Assembly: GCA_027021615.1 (NCBI GenBank)
Contig: JALUTY010000078.1
Location: 1 to 64,000, forward strand
Source of the DNA: a bacterium
GTDB taxonomy: Bacteria > Desulfobacterota > Deferrisomatia > Deferrisomatales > Deferrisomataceae
Direction: 5' to 3'
Length of the DNA: 64,000 nucleotides
A program made the position numbers and the translations under genes. Below are positions 16,284-24,641 of the stretch, piece after piece. The notes beneath the pieces were generated by a model. The model was not told the DNA's origin, searched no databases, and saw only the letters and a list, made by a program, of their open reading frames with translations. The stretch's first letter is position 1, and the number at the start of each line of letters is the position of its first letter.

Positions 16284-17030
16284 CTAGATGTACTGCCCTC
16301 CGTCCACCTTGATCACCTCGCCGGTGATGTGGCGGCCGCACTCCGAGGCCAGGAAGGCCACGAGCCAGGCCACGTCCTCGGGCTTGCCGGCCCGCTTCAC
16401 CGCCGACTCGTTGATGGCCGCCTCGCGGAACTCGGCCGGCATGCTCTCGCCCATCTCGGTCAGGATGAACCCGGGGGCGATGGAGTTGCAGGTGATGCCG
16501 TACTTCCCCAGGTCCTTGGCCGCGGCCTTGGTGAGCCCGATCACGCCGGCCTTGGCGGCCGAGTAGTTGGTCTGGCCGAACTTGCCCCGCAGGCCGTTGA
16601 TCGAGGTGATCGAGAGGAACCGGCCCCACTTCTGCTCCCGGAAGATCGGGGCCGCGGCCCGCAGATAGTTCCAGGTGCCCTTCAGGTCCACGTCGATCAC
16701 CCGGTCGAACTGCTCCTCGCTCATCTTCCACAGGACGCCGTCCCAGTTCATGCCGGCGTTGGTGACCAGGATGTGGAGCCCGCCCAGCTCGGCCACCACC
16801 TTGTCCACCATGGCCTGGGCGTCCGAGAAGCTCGCCACGTCGGCCTGCACGGCCAGGCCCCTACGGCCCAGGGCCTCCACCTCCTTGACCATCTTCTCCG
16901 CCTCTTCGGCGCTCTTGCGGTAGTTCAGGGCCACGTCCGCCCCCTGGCGTGCCAGGGTGCGCACGATCTCCGCGCCGATCCCCCGGGTGCCGCCCGTGAC
17001 GATGGCCACCTTTCCGGTCAGGTCGATCAT
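16284..17030 (-). CDS. short-chain dehydrogenase/reductase, FabG/PhaB-like 3-oxoacyl reductase
   Basis: This 248-aa SDR interconverts 3-oxoacyl and 3-hydroxyacyl thioesters. It has the TGGTRGIG cofactor loop at residues 12-19, VTNAGMNWDG near residue 88, catalytic Ser in LSITSING near residue 140, YSAAK (Tyr-Lys pair) near residue 155, and the C-terminal VIKVDGGQYI. The start at 17030 has AAAGGAGG upstream; the longer open frame is repeat-derived. With the adjacent thiolase it can provide the 3-hydroxyacyl-CoA oxidation and thiolysis steps after ring opening (inference), although acetoacetyl-CoA reduction for storage polymer is also possible. Confidence 0.88.
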   Translation of the reverse strand: MIDLTGKVAIVTGGTRGIGAEIVRTLARQGADVALNYRKSAEEAEKMVKEVEALGRRGLAVQADVASFSDAQAMVDKVVAELGGLHILVTNAGMNWDGVLWKMSEEQFDRVIDVDLKGTWNYLRAAAPIFREQKWGRFLSITSINGLRGKFGQTNYSAAKAGVIGLTKAAAKDLGKYGITCNSIAPGFILTEMGESMPAEFREAAINESAVKRAGKPEDVAWLVAFLASECGRHITGEVIKVDGGQYI

Positions 17031-17051
17031 GGTTTCCTCCTTTGGAAAACT

Positions 17052-17171
17052 TCGGTCGACGGTCGACGGTTTTCGGTCTTTGGTCTGCAGTCTTCGGTCC
17101 ACGGTTGCCCTGCCCGGACCCTCCGGCGACGGAGAGTCCTCCCCCCCACGACCGAGGACCGTGGACCGCCG
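17052..17171. repeat. inverted pair of heptamer arrays with a short spacer
   Basis: From 17052 to 17112 about eight units of CGGTCGA/CGGTTTT/CGGTCTT type lie directly upstream of the SDR ribosome binding site. From 17148 to 17171 three units in the opposite orientation (CGACCGA, GGACCGT, GGACCGC) abut the thiolase stop. The spacer of about 35 bp has no gene. The layout equals that around the four-helix-bundle gene, but without a gene inside. Confidence 0.8.
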
Positions 17172-18365
17172 TTACGACTCCCGGCGGATGATCATGGCCA
17201 TGGTGGACCCGCCGCCGCCGCAGATCGAGGCGATGCCCAGCTCCTTGTCCAGGCGCTTGAGCGCATGGTACAGGGTCACGATGATCCGGGCGCCCGAGCA
17301 GCCGGTGGGGTGCCCCAGGGCGATGGCGCCGCCGTGGACGTTGAGCTTGGACCGGTCCCAGCCCAGCATCCGCTCGTTGGCGATGATCTGGGCGGCGAAC
17401 GCTTCGTTCACCTCGATCAGGTCCATGTCGTCCAGGGTCATGCCGGCGCGCTCGAGCGCCCGGGGGATCGCCACGCCCGGCCCCTCGCCCATGTACCGGC
17501 CGTCCACCGCGGTCTGGGTGTACTCGACCACCGAGAACAGGGGCTTCAGGCCCTTTTCCTCGGCCTTCTCCCGGGTCATGGCCACCAGGAACGCGGCGCC
17601 GTCGGTCAGGCCGCACGAGTTGCCGGCGGTCACCGAGCCGTCCTTCTTGAACGCGGGGGGCAGCTTGGCCATCTGCTCGACGCTGACCTCGTAGCGGATG
17701 GACTCGTCCTTGTCGAACACGATCTCCGGGGTCTTGCGGGTGCCGGGCACCGTGACCGGGGTGATCTCCTCGTCGAACCACCCGTTCTTCTGTGCCTCGG
17801 CCGCCTTGCGGTGGCTGTCGGCCGCGAACTCGTCGAGCTCCCTGCGGCTGAGGCCGTACTTCTCCACCAGGTTCTCGGCCGTGAGCCCCATGGACAGGTC
17901 CGCGATCGGATCGTGGGAGTCGCTCCAGCCGTCCTCGATGGTCACCGGCCCCATGCGGAAGCCCTTCCACCGGTACCCCTTGATCAGGTGCGGGATCGTG
18001 GACATGCTCTCCATGCCGCCGCACAGCACCACGTCGGCCTGGCCCACCTGGATCAGCTGGGTGGCCAGGCTGATAGCCTTCATGCCGGCCGGGCAGGCCT
18101 TGTTGATGGTGACCCCGGGCACGTTCTGGCCCACCCCGCCCTTCAGGGCGGCGGTGCGGGCCGGGTTGACATGGTTGCCCGCCTGGCGGCATGAGCCGAT
18201 GATCGCGTCGTCCACCTCGTCGCCCGACACGTTGGCGCGCCGGAGGGCCTCGCGGATGGGAAACGAGGCCATGTCGTACACCTTCATGTCCTTCAGGGTG
18301 CCTCCGAACCGGCCCATGGGCGTGCGGACGGCGCTCACGAAAACCACGTCGCTGAGTTGGCGCAT
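17172..18365 (-). CDS. thiolase (acetyl-CoA C-acyltransferase)
   Basis: This 397-aa thiolase has the N-terminal VVFVSAVRTPMGRFGG, the nucleophilic Cys in INKACPAGMKA near residue 89 (the usual Ala-Ser-Gly is Pro-Ala-Gly here), VNEAFAAQIIANE near residue 320, and the C-terminal active-site blocks NVHGGAIALGHPTGCSGARI and CGGGGSTMAMII. The start at 18365 follows GAGGGAGAGAG; an alternative start eight codons earlier would place this ribosome site inside the coding region. It probably cleaves 3-oxoacyl-CoA in the beta-oxidation that follows BamA, together with the downstream SDR. Confidence 0.92.
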   Translation of the reverse strand: MRQLSDVVFVSAVRTPMGRFGGTLKDMKVYDMASFPIREALRRANVSGDEVDDAIIGSCRQAGNHVNPARTAALKGGVGQNVPGVTINKACPAGMKAISLATQLIQVGQADVVLCGGMESMSTIPHLIKGYRWKGFRMGPVTIEDGWSDSHDPIADLSMGLTAENLVEKYGLSRRELDEFAADSHRKAAEAQKNGWFDEEITPVTVPGTRKTPEIVFDKDESIRYEVSVEQMAKLPPAFKKDGSVTAGNSCGLTDGAAFLVAMTREKAEEKGLKPLFSVVEYTQTAVDGRYMGEGPGVAIPRALERAGMTLDDMDLIEVNEAFAAQIIANERMLGWDRSKLNVHGGAIALGHPTGCSGARIIVTLYHALKRLDKELGIASICGGGGSTMAMIIRRES

Positions 18366-18417
18366 TGCTCTCTCTCCCTCGTTGGGCACCCGAGGGTGCC
18401 GGTTATCGGACGGCGGT

Positions 18418-18482
18418 TTGGGCCTTGGGCCCGCTGGGCGGCTAGGCGGCTCGGCAGCTCGGCGGTCGGGCGGCTCCCGGGC
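18418..18482. repeat. octamer array plus hairpin leader upstream of the thiolase
   Basis: In thiolase sense there are about six GC-rich 8-bp units (GCCGCCTA, GCCGCCCA, GCTGCCGA type) ending CCAGCGG, then the hairpin GGGCCCAAGGCCCAAA. The remaining 50 bp to the start also hold a small CACCCTCGGGTG stem. Confidence 0.75.
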
Positions 18483-18510
18483 CGAGGCCCCCCCAAGACT
18501 TCTCTAGTTT

Positions 18511-18747
18511 CTAATGTTCCGTTTCGCAAAAACGTATGCGGATTGCTTCGGTGGGGCTGGGGGCTCCGACGAAGCGCGACGGCCGAGCAGCCCGGGCCGC
18601 CCGGCGCCAGGGGAGCGGCCGCGGCGCGTGCTCTCACGCGCCGCAGCGGACCGCGCCGAGGCGGCCCCTGCGAGGCCGTTCAGCGAAGGAGGGGCCCCCA
18701 GCCCCACCCCCTGGGAAAACCACGAGATTTCGGAAACGCTACACTAC
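18511..18747. repeat. palindromic repeat B, copy 1
   Basis: The imperfect terminal inverted repeat is CTAATGTTCCGTTTCGCAAA at the left and a match to its reverse complement in CGGAAACGCTACACTAC at the right. An inner inverted pair (GGTGGGGCTGGGGGC against GCCCCCAGCCCCACC) and a central CGGCGCGTG/CACGCGCCG hairpin make it fold on itself. It is nearly identical to 33985-34220. Confidence 0.9.
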
Positions 18748-18763
18748 TCTCTGCCCCGGGTTA

Positions 18764-19597
18764 TCACGCAGAGGCCCTCTGCTTCACGATGGGCACGGGC
18801 TCGTCGGGCACCGTGTCCGGAGGAGGCGCGCCGACCACCTTCTGCACCGCTCCGAACCGGGGCGGGCACGCCTCCAGGCAGGTGCCGCACTTGATGCACG
18901 CGTCCTGGTCCACCACGTGCACCAGCCCCTTGCCGCCGGCGATCGCATCCACCGGGCAGCGCTTGGCGCACATCATGCAAGCCCGGCACTTGTCCGGATC
19001 GATGTAGTAGGTGGGCGCCTGGGCCAGGAGCTCCGCCACCTCCTCCGGTGTGAAGGGGTTCTCCTTGGCCTCCTCCGGGGTGCCCTTGTGCGCCAGCTTC
19101 TCCCGGGCCGCCAGCTTCAGGTACGGCACCATCCGAGCCACCTCGGTCAGCTTGGCCCGCACCTCCCCCGGGTCGAGGCCCTCGCCCTCGGCCAGGGGAC
19201 CCAGCTCGCGGATCTCGCGGCTGAACTCGTTCATCAGCTCGGCGAACCGGGTGCCCTCGCCCGAGGAGAGCTCCTCCATCCGCACCCGCGCCGGGTTCAG
19301 CCCCACGTGCTCCAGCAGGCGCCGGGTGAGGTGCACCATGTTCAGGGCGTAGAAGTTGCCGTGGGTGATGTAGTGGCACTCCCCCAGGTAGCACCCGCCG
19401 ATGAACACGCCGTCGGTGCCGTTGAGGAACGCCCGGAAGAGGAACGACATGTCCACCCTTCCGGAGCACATCACCCGGATCAGCTTGATGTCCGTCGAGT
19501 ATTGGAGACGGGAAACTCCCGCCAGGTCCGCAGACCCGTACGCTCACCAGTTGCACACGAAGCCGAGCAGCTTGGGCTTGAACCGCATCGCGCTCAT
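18764..19597 (-). CDS. bamF: BamF: MvhD-like selenoprotein with ferredoxin domain (in-frame UGA at codon 18)
   Basis: This 277-aa protein includes Sec18. It starts MSAMRFKPKLLGFVCNW, then UGA (19546-19544), then AYGSADLAGVSRLQYSTDI. The conserved MvhD/FrhD-type motif is CNWCxYxxADLAG, so UGA stands exactly where a [2Fe-2S]-ligand Cys is expected. A GGAGG precedes the ATG at 19597, and a stem-loop lies 20 nt after the UGA. The MvhD domain covers residues 1-130, and two CxxCxxCxxxC motifs (KCRACMMCAKRC, ACIKCGTCLEAC) follow near residues 195 and 230. It is thought to pass electrons between BamE and partners. Ordinary gene callers would start at 19474 and lose the N-terminus. A selenocysteine BamF is reported for Geobacter. 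Confidence 0.9.
19507..19523 (-). promoter_or_regulatory. SECIS-like stem-loop of bamF
   Basis: In the mRNA, GGCGGGA, loop GUU and UCCCGUC form a 7-bp stem (one G-U pair) that starts 20 nt downstream of the UGA. This is the distance and size expected of a bacterial SECIS bound by SelB. The loop carries the G-U dinucleotide that bacterial SECIS loops share. Confidence 0.65.
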
Positions 19598-19611
19598 GGA
19601 ACTCCTCCGTT

Positions 19612-19647
19612 TTGGGCCTTCGGCCCGCTGGAAGGCTGGAAGGCTAG
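19612..19647. repeat. octamer and GGGCC-GAA-GGCCC hairpin leader of bamF
   Basis: In bamF sense the order is CTAGCCTTCCAGCCTTCCAG, then CGGGCCGAAGGCCCAAAA, then the GGAGG ribosome site. The same string occurs before the 29844 and 34758 genes. Confidence 0.8.
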
Positions 19648-19879
19648 TGTTCCGTTCCACGAAAAAGTATATCCATTCCGGCGGTGGGGCTGGGGGCTCC
19701 GACGAAGCGCGACGGCCGAGCAGACCGGGCCGCCCGGCGCCAGGGGAGCGGCCGCGGCGCGTGCTCTCACGCGCCGCAGCGGACCGCGCCGAGGCGGCCC
19801 CTGCGAGGCCGTTCAGCGAAGGAGGGGCCCCCAGCCCCACCCCCTCGGGAATGCACGAACTTGCGAACCATGACGCTAG
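19644..19879. repeat. palindromic repeat B, copy 2 (236 bp)
   Basis: The core is the same as at 18511 and 33985, from GGTGGGGCTGGGGGCTCCGA to GGCCCCCAGCCCCACCCC. The ends are diverged but still terminate in CTAG on both sides. Its right end (CGGGAATGCACGAACTTGCG, AACCATGACGCTAG) matches the truncated copy at 10603-10699. It is followed by a few octamer units to about 19905. Confidence 0.9.
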
Positions 19880-19938
19880 AAAGCTGGAAGGCCAGGAGGC
19901 CAGAGACCTCTTTGATCTCCGAGCCCTGCGCCAGCACC

Positions 19939-22900
19939 TCACGCCACCTCGGGCAGCTCCTCGTCGCCCCCGGCCTGTCCCTCGGCCGTGCCGGTCAGGG
20001 CGTCCACCTGCGCCTCCAGGGCCTCGTTCCGGTAGTGCTTCAGGTAAATCGCGCCGGTGGGGCACACCGCGTTGCACAGGCCGTCGCCCTTGCACAGCAC
20101 CGGGTTCACCACGGCCTTCTTCCCCTGGCGCGTGGTCCTCAGGTCGATCGCACCGTACTCGCACACCTCGGCGCAGGCTCCGCACCCGATGCACCGCTTC
20201 TCCTCCACGTCGCACACCGAGCCCGAGGCCACCACCGTGTCGTTCGCCAGCAGCACCACCGCCCGGCCTGCCGCGCCGTAGGCCTGGTTGATCGCCTCCG
20301 GAATGTGCTTGGGGTAGTGGGCCATGCCGCACAGGTACACGCCCTCCGCCCCGAAGTCCACGGGCCGGAGCTTCACGTGGGCCTCCTGGAAGAACTTGTC
20401 CGGGCTCAGGTTCGCCTTGAACAGCTTTGCGATGTGGCCGCGGTCCTCGGCAGGCACCACCGCCGCGGCGAGCGCGAGCAGGTCCGCGTCGATCGCCAGA
20501 TCGGTCTCCAGCACCGGGTCCCACACCACCACCCGGATCCGCTCCCGGCCGCCTTCCCCGATCCGCTCCACCCGCGGGGCCCGCTCCGGCTCGTACCGGA
20601 TGAACCGCACGCCCTTCTGGGACGCCTCGCGGTACCGGTCCTCCCGGAACCCGTAGGTGCGCATGTCCCGGAACAGGATGTACACGTCCCGGTCGGGGTT
20701 CTCCTCCTTGAGCTTCAAGGCGTTCTTCACCGAGTGGCTGCAGCAGACGCGCGAGCAGTAGTTGCGCTCCTCGTTGCGGCACCCCACGCACTGGATCATC
20801 ACCACGGTCTCGGCCTGCCGCACCCGGTCCTCGCCCCGGGCGATCGCCTCCTCCAGCTCCAGGTTCGTCAGGACCCGGTCGGTCTCGCCGTAGAGGTACT
20901 CGGTGGGCCGGTACTCCTCGGCCCCGATCGCCACCACGGCTGCTCCGTGGGCGATCTCCTCGGTCCGGCCGTCGGCGGTCTCGACCCGGGTCACGAAGTT
21001 GCCCACGTAGCCCGTGGCCTCCACGATCCGGGCGCCGGTATGCACCTGGATCAGGGGGTGGCGGTACACCTTCCGGATCAGGTCCTGGACGAACGCCTGC
21101 ACGTCCAAGCCGTCGAGGGTGTGGTGGAGGCGCCGGGCCACGCCGCCTAGCTCGTGGGTCTTCTCCACCAGGTGCACCCGGTAGCCCTGCTGGGCGATGC
21201 TGAGCGCCGTGGTCATGCCCGACACCCCGCCCCCCACCACCAGGGCGGTCTTGTTCACCGGAAGCTCGAACTCCTCTAAGGGCTCCAGGCGCGCCGCCCG
21301 GGCCACCGCCATCCGGATGATCTCCCGGGCCTTCCGGGTGGCCTCCTCCTTCTCGCGGGAGTGCACCCACGAGCAGTGCTCCCGGATGTTGGCCATCTCG
21401 AAGTAGTACTGGTTGATCCCGGCCTCCCGCAGGGTGTCGCGGAACAGGGGCTCGTGGGTTCGGGGGGTGCAGGCCGCCACCACCACGCGGTTGAGCTTGT
21501 GCTCCTGGATCGACTGGGCCAGGCGCTGGGCCGCGTCGGTCGAGCAGATGAAGATGCTCTCCTCGGCGTGCACCACGTTCGGAAGGGTCTTGGCGAACTC
21601 CACCGAGCCGGGGATGTCCACCACCCGGCCGATGTTCGCCCCGCAGTGGCACACGTACACGCCCACCCGCGGCTCCTCGCCGGAGACGTCCCGCTCCAGC
21701 GGGTAGACCCTCTCCTTCACGAGCTTGTCCCGGCGCTTGGCCAGGAGCTCGCCGCACTGGCTCCCCGCGCCGCTCGCGCTCACCACCGCCTCGGGGATGT
21801 CCAGGGGGCCCTGGAACGCGCCACTCACGAACACCCCGGGCCGGGCGGTCCTCATCGGGTTGGCCGGGGAGATCCGGCAGAACCCGTGCTCGTTGAGGTC
21901 GATCCCGAAGGTCTCGGCCAGCCGCTCGGCGTCCTGGGGCGCGCTCAGGCCGATCGAGAGCACCACCAGGTCGAACTCCTCCTCCCGAACCCCCTCCGGG
22001 GTGGTGTAGCGCACCACCACGTTGTGGGTCTCGGGGTCCTCGCGCACGATCGTGGCGTAGCTGCGGATGAACCGCACCCCGGGCAGGGCGGCCGCCCGCT
22101 GGTAGAACCGCTCGAAGTCCTTGCCGTAGGACCGGATGTCGTTGTGGAACACCGTGCACTCGGCGTCGGCGTCGTGGTCCTTGGTGAGGATGACCTGCTT
22201 CTGGGTGTAGGTGCAGCACACCGCCGAGCAGTAGCTGTTGGCCCCCTCGGTGACCTGCCGCGAGCCCACGCAGTGGAGCCACGCGATCTTGTGTGGGTGG
22301 CGGCCGTCCGAGGGCCGCAGGATCTCACCCTCGTTCGGGCCGGTGGCGCACATGATCCGCTCAAAGTCCAGGCTGGTCACCACGTTGGGGTACTCCCCGT
22401 ACCGGTACTCCGGCTTACGCCTCGGGTCGTACGGGCTGAACCCGGGTGCGAGGATCACCGCGCCCACCTTGATCGTCACCTTCTCGGGCCTCTGGTTGAA
22501 GTCGATCGCCCGGGCCTTGCACACCTCCACGCAGATGCGGCACTTCTTCTCTTTGAGGTACAGGCAGCTCTGGTCGATGTACGGCACCAGCGGGATCGCC
22601 TGGCCGAAGTAGATGTGCACCGCCTTGCTCAGGGAGATGCCCTGGTTGAACTCGTCCGGGTACTCCACCGGGCAGTACTCGGCGCACACCCCGCAGCCGG
22701 TGCACCGGTCCTCGCGCACGTACCGGGGCTTCTTCACCAGGGTCACGGTGAAGTCCCCTGCCTCGCCCTCCACCTCGGCCACCTCGGCGTAGGTGATGAT
22801 CTCGATGTTCGGGTGCCGGTGGCACTCCACAAACTTGGGCGACTCGATGCACATGGAGCAGTCGTTGGTGGGGAAGGTCTTGTCGAGCTGCGCCATGCGC

Positions 22901-23073
22901 CCGCCGATGGACGGGGCCTTGTCCACCAGGTACACCTTGAACCCGGCCGTGGCCAGGTCCAGGGCGCCTTGGATCCCGCTGATGCCGCCCCCCACGATCA
23001 TCACGTCGCCGAACTCCCGGTTCCCCAGGAGCCTTTGGATCTGCTGAACGCGCTCCAGTGCTTCGTTGCTCAC
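19939..23073 (-). CDS. bamE: BamE: fused double HdrA-like electron-bifurcation subunit
   Basis: This 1044-aa flavin/iron-sulfur protein is built of two HdrA-like halves. The first has GGGISGIQGALDLATAG (FAD site) near residue 28, NDCSMCIESPKFVEC, and ferredoxin motifs CTGCGVCAEYC near 123 and CRICVEVC near 177. The second has GGGVSGMTTALSIAQQG near residue 610, then C-terminal motifs CIGCGACAEVC near 950 and CKGDGLCNAVC near 985. CVGSRQ/CVGCRN and CSAVCCTYT/CSRVCCSHS are HdrA-type cluster ligands in each half. It begins at GTG with GAGGG upstream. It probably takes part in flavin-based coupling that drives BamBC. Its length is about that of two fused HdrA. Confidence 0.9.
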   Translation of the reverse strand: MSNEALERVQQIQRLLGNREFGDVMIVGGGISGIQGALDLATAGFKVYLVDKAPSIGGRMAQLDKTFPTNDCSMCIESPKFVECHRHPNIEIITYAEVAEVEGEAGDFTVTLVKKPRYVREDRCTGCGVCAEYCPVEYPDEFNQGISLSKAVHIYFGQAIPLVPYIDQSCLYLKEKKCRICVEVCKARAIDFNQRPEKVTIKVGAVILAPGFSPYDPRRKPEYRYGEYPNVVTSLDFERIMCATGPNEGEILRPSDGRHPHKIAWLHCVGSRQVTEGANSYCSAVCCTYTQKQVILTKDHDADAECTVFHNDIRSYGKDFERFYQRAAALPGVRFIRSYATIVREDPETHNVVVRYTTPEGVREEEFDLVVLSIGLSAPQDAERLAETFGIDLNEHGFCRISPANPMRTARPGVFVSGAFQGPLDIPEAVVSASGAGSQCGELLAKRRDKLVKERVYPLERDVSGEEPRVGVYVCHCGANIGRVVDIPGSVEFAKTLPNVVHAEESIFICSTDAAQRLAQSIQEHKLNRVVVAACTPRTHEPLFRDTLREAGINQYYFEMANIREHCSWVHSREKEEATRKAREIIRMAVARAARLEPLEEFELPVNKTALVVGGGVSGMTTALSIAQQGYRVHLVEKTHELGGVARRLHHTLDGLDVQAFVQDLIRKVYRHPLIQVHTGARIVEATGYVGNFVTRVETADGRTEEIAHGAAVVAIGAEEYRPTEYLYGETDRVLTNLELEEAIARGEDRVRQAETVVMIQCVGCRNEERNYCSRVCCSHSVKNALKLKEENPDRDVYILFRDMRTYGFREDRYREASQKGVRFIRYEPERAPRVERIGEGGRERIRVVVWDPVLETDLAIDADLLALAAAVVPAEDRGHIAKLFKANLSPDKFFQEAHVKLRPVDFGAEGVYLCGMAHYPKHIPEAINQAYGAAGRAVVLLANDTVVASGSVCDVEEKRCIGCGACAEVCEYGAIDLRTTRQGKKAVVNPVLCKGDGLCNAVCPTGAIYLKHYRNEALEAQVDALTGTAEGQAGGDEELPEVA

Positions 23074-23082
23074 GATGTCCCT

Positions 23083-23140
23083 CGTAAGGCCCGCTTCGCG
23101 GGCCGCTGGAAAGCTGGAATGCCAGGAGGCGGAAAAGCGA
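23083..23140. repeat. octamer plus hairpin leader upstream of bamE
   Basis: In bamE sense, CTGGCATTCCAGCTTTCCAG is followed by the stem GGCCCGC-GAA-GCGGGCC and then the ribosome site. It is a variant of the GGGCC-GAA-GGCCC module. Confidence 0.75.
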
Positions 23141-23143
23141 GGC

Positions 23144-24295
23144 TCACAGCGCCTCGGCCAGCACCTCGGTCAGGTCCTTGACCTCCAGGGACTGCTCGTC
23201 GTCGAGCCCCAGCCGGCTGTCCTCGAAGTTGGCGATGCAGTAGGGGCACGCCGTCACCAGCACCCGGGCCCCGGCGTCCAGCGCCTGGCGCACCCGCAGC
23301 TCGGAGAACCGCTCCGCCTTGGGCGTGTCCATCCAGATCCGGCCGCCCCCGCCCCCGCAGCACAGGCTGTCGATGCCCGTGTCCGGCATCTCCACGAGCT
23401 CCAGGCCCGGCACCCGCCGAAGGAGCTCCCGGGGCGGATCGAAGAGGCCGTTGTGCCGGCCCAGATAGCAGGGGTCGTGGTAGGTCACCCGTCCGGCGTA
23501 CCCGCCCCCGAGCTCCAGCCGCCCGTCCCTCACCAGCTCGAGGAGATACTCGCTGACGTGCACCACCTCGAAGTGCACCATGAACTCCGGGTACTCGTTC
23601 CGGAACGTGTGGTAGCAGTGGGGTGAGTTCACCAGCACCCGCTTCACCCCTCGGTCGATGAACGCCTTGATGTTCTGCCGGGCCAGCCTCTTGAACAGCT
23701 CCTCGTCCCCGGCCTTGCGGATGCTCTCTCCGCAGCAGGTCTCGGCCTCGCCCAGGATGCCGAACCGGACTCCGGCCTTCTGCAGCATCTTGGCCGTGGC
23801 CGCCGCCACTTTGCGCAGGCGGCGGTCGTAGGCGAAGTAGCACCCCGTGAAGTACAGGAGCTCCATGCCCTCTTCGTACGCAGGCACCCCCAGGCCCTCG
23901 GCCCAGGCGGCCCGGTCCTCCCGGGGCTCCCCGAACGGGTTGCCCTGGGTGCTCAGGTTCCCGCTCACCGCCCGCACGGGCCGCACGTTCTCCGGGAACA
24001 CGCCGTACTCCGTGGCAAGCCGCCGCAAGGCCATGCCGGAGTCGATCTGCCTGACGTCCCGGGGGCACCGCTGGGGGCACCGGCCGCAGGCGGTGCACCG
24101 CCAGATCTCCTCGTTCTCGATCTCGGTCATGCCGAACGCGGCCTGGCGCACGATCTTTCGCATGCTGAACCGCCGAACCCGGTTCCAGGGGCACACCACG
24201 TCGCACATGCCGCACTGGAAGCAGTTCTGGAACGCCTCGCCCCCGGTCGTGCGGATCAGCTCACGGATCTCTCGGTAGTCGGCTACGTTTTCCAT
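23144..24295 (-). CDS. bamD: BamD: HdrD/CCG-domain iron-sulfur protein
   Basis: This 383-aa heterodisulfide-reductase-like subunit has N-terminal ferredoxin motifs CFQCGMCDVVCPW near residue 25 and CTACGRCPQRCPRD near residue 67. Two CCG domains follow: CYFAY, CCGES and NSPHCYHTF around residues 150-230, and DPCYLGR, CCGGGGG and TACPYC around residues 270-360. Such domains bind non-cubane 4Fe-4S clusters. In the Bam complex it links BamC to the HdrA-like BamE. The ATG at 24295 sits directly behind heptamer repeats with no clear Shine-Dalgarno. A longer frame upstream is repeat-derived. Confidence 0.9.
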   Translation of the reverse strand: MENVADYREIRELIRTTGGEAFQNCFQCGMCDVVCPWNRVRRFSMRKIVRQAAFGMTEIENEEIWRCTACGRCPQRCPRDVRQIDSGMALRRLATEYGVFPENVRPVRAVSGNLSTQGNPFGEPREDRAAWAEGLGVPAYEEGMELLYFTGCYFAYDRRLRKVAAATAKMLQKAGVRFGILGEAETCCGESIRKAGDEELFKRLARQNIKAFIDRGVKRVLVNSPHCYHTFRNEYPEFMVHFEVVHVSEYLLELVRDGRLELGGGYAGRVTYHDPCYLGRHNGLFDPPRELLRRVPGLELVEMPDTGIDSLCCGGGGGRIWMDTPKAERFSELRVRQALDAGARVLVTACPYCIANFEDSRLGLDDEQSLEVKDLTEVLAEAL

Positions 24296-24299
24296 TGTA

Positions 24300-24385
24300 A
24301 CGTCGGTCGTCGGTCGTCGGTGGTCGGTCAATGGTCGGGGCCTTCGGCCCACTGGGCAGCTAGGCGGCCGGGCGGCTCTCGGATT
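24300..24385. repeat. octamer, hairpin and heptamer leader of bamD
   Basis: In bamD sense there are 8-bp units (GCCGCCCG, GCCGCCTA, GCTGCCCA), then GTGGGCCGAAGGCCCC, then about five 7-bp units of GACCGAC type reaching to within a few bases of the ATG. This is the same module order as before bamA. Confidence 0.8.
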
Positions 24386-24410
24386 GCTGCCGAGCCCATG
24401 GAGGGGCAAG

Positions 24411-24598
24411 GGGCCTGCCGGAGAGCCGGGCGCGGCCCCTTAGCTCGCCGCGCAGCGCCTCTAACGCTCGGACCGCGAAATGGTTCGGATTCCACCGAGT
24501 TGCCATGAAACCAGCTCTCCTGACCCGCGCCTGCGCGGCGAATCTCGATGTCCGGCTTCGCGCCCGGCCGGAGGCAGGTCCCTTGCCCCGTCCCCCAA
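24411..24598. repeat. mosaic hairpin repeat C, copy 1
   Basis: The ends are GGGGCAAGGGGCCTGCCGG and CCGGAGGCAGGTCCCTTGCC, inverted to each other. The core has GCTCGCCGCGCAGCGC, CGCTCGGACCGCGAAATGG and TTCGCGCCCGGCCGG. The reverse complement of the copy at 39134-39332 aligns along its whole length. It fills the gap between bamC and bamD, and no gene is seen. Confidence 0.8.
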
Positions 24599-24641
24599 TG
24601 AAACGTCCCTACCGTGTGGTCGGGTCAAAGGCGGCCCCACC

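Noticed and set aside
15787-17171. Heptamer arrays as a CRISPR array
   Set aside because: Units are 7 bp, contiguous and degenerate with no spacers, and there are no cas genes.
18366-18389. Upstream ATG (18389) as thiolase start
   Set aside because: It would place the GAGGGAG ribosome site inside the coding sequence and add eight residues that thiolases lack.
19939-23181. Long plus-strand frames opposite bamE (for example 21361-23181, 606 codons)
   Set aside because: They are antisense shadows caused by the GC-rich third-position bias. They lack recognisable domains and the minus-strand HdrA-like protein is unambiguous.
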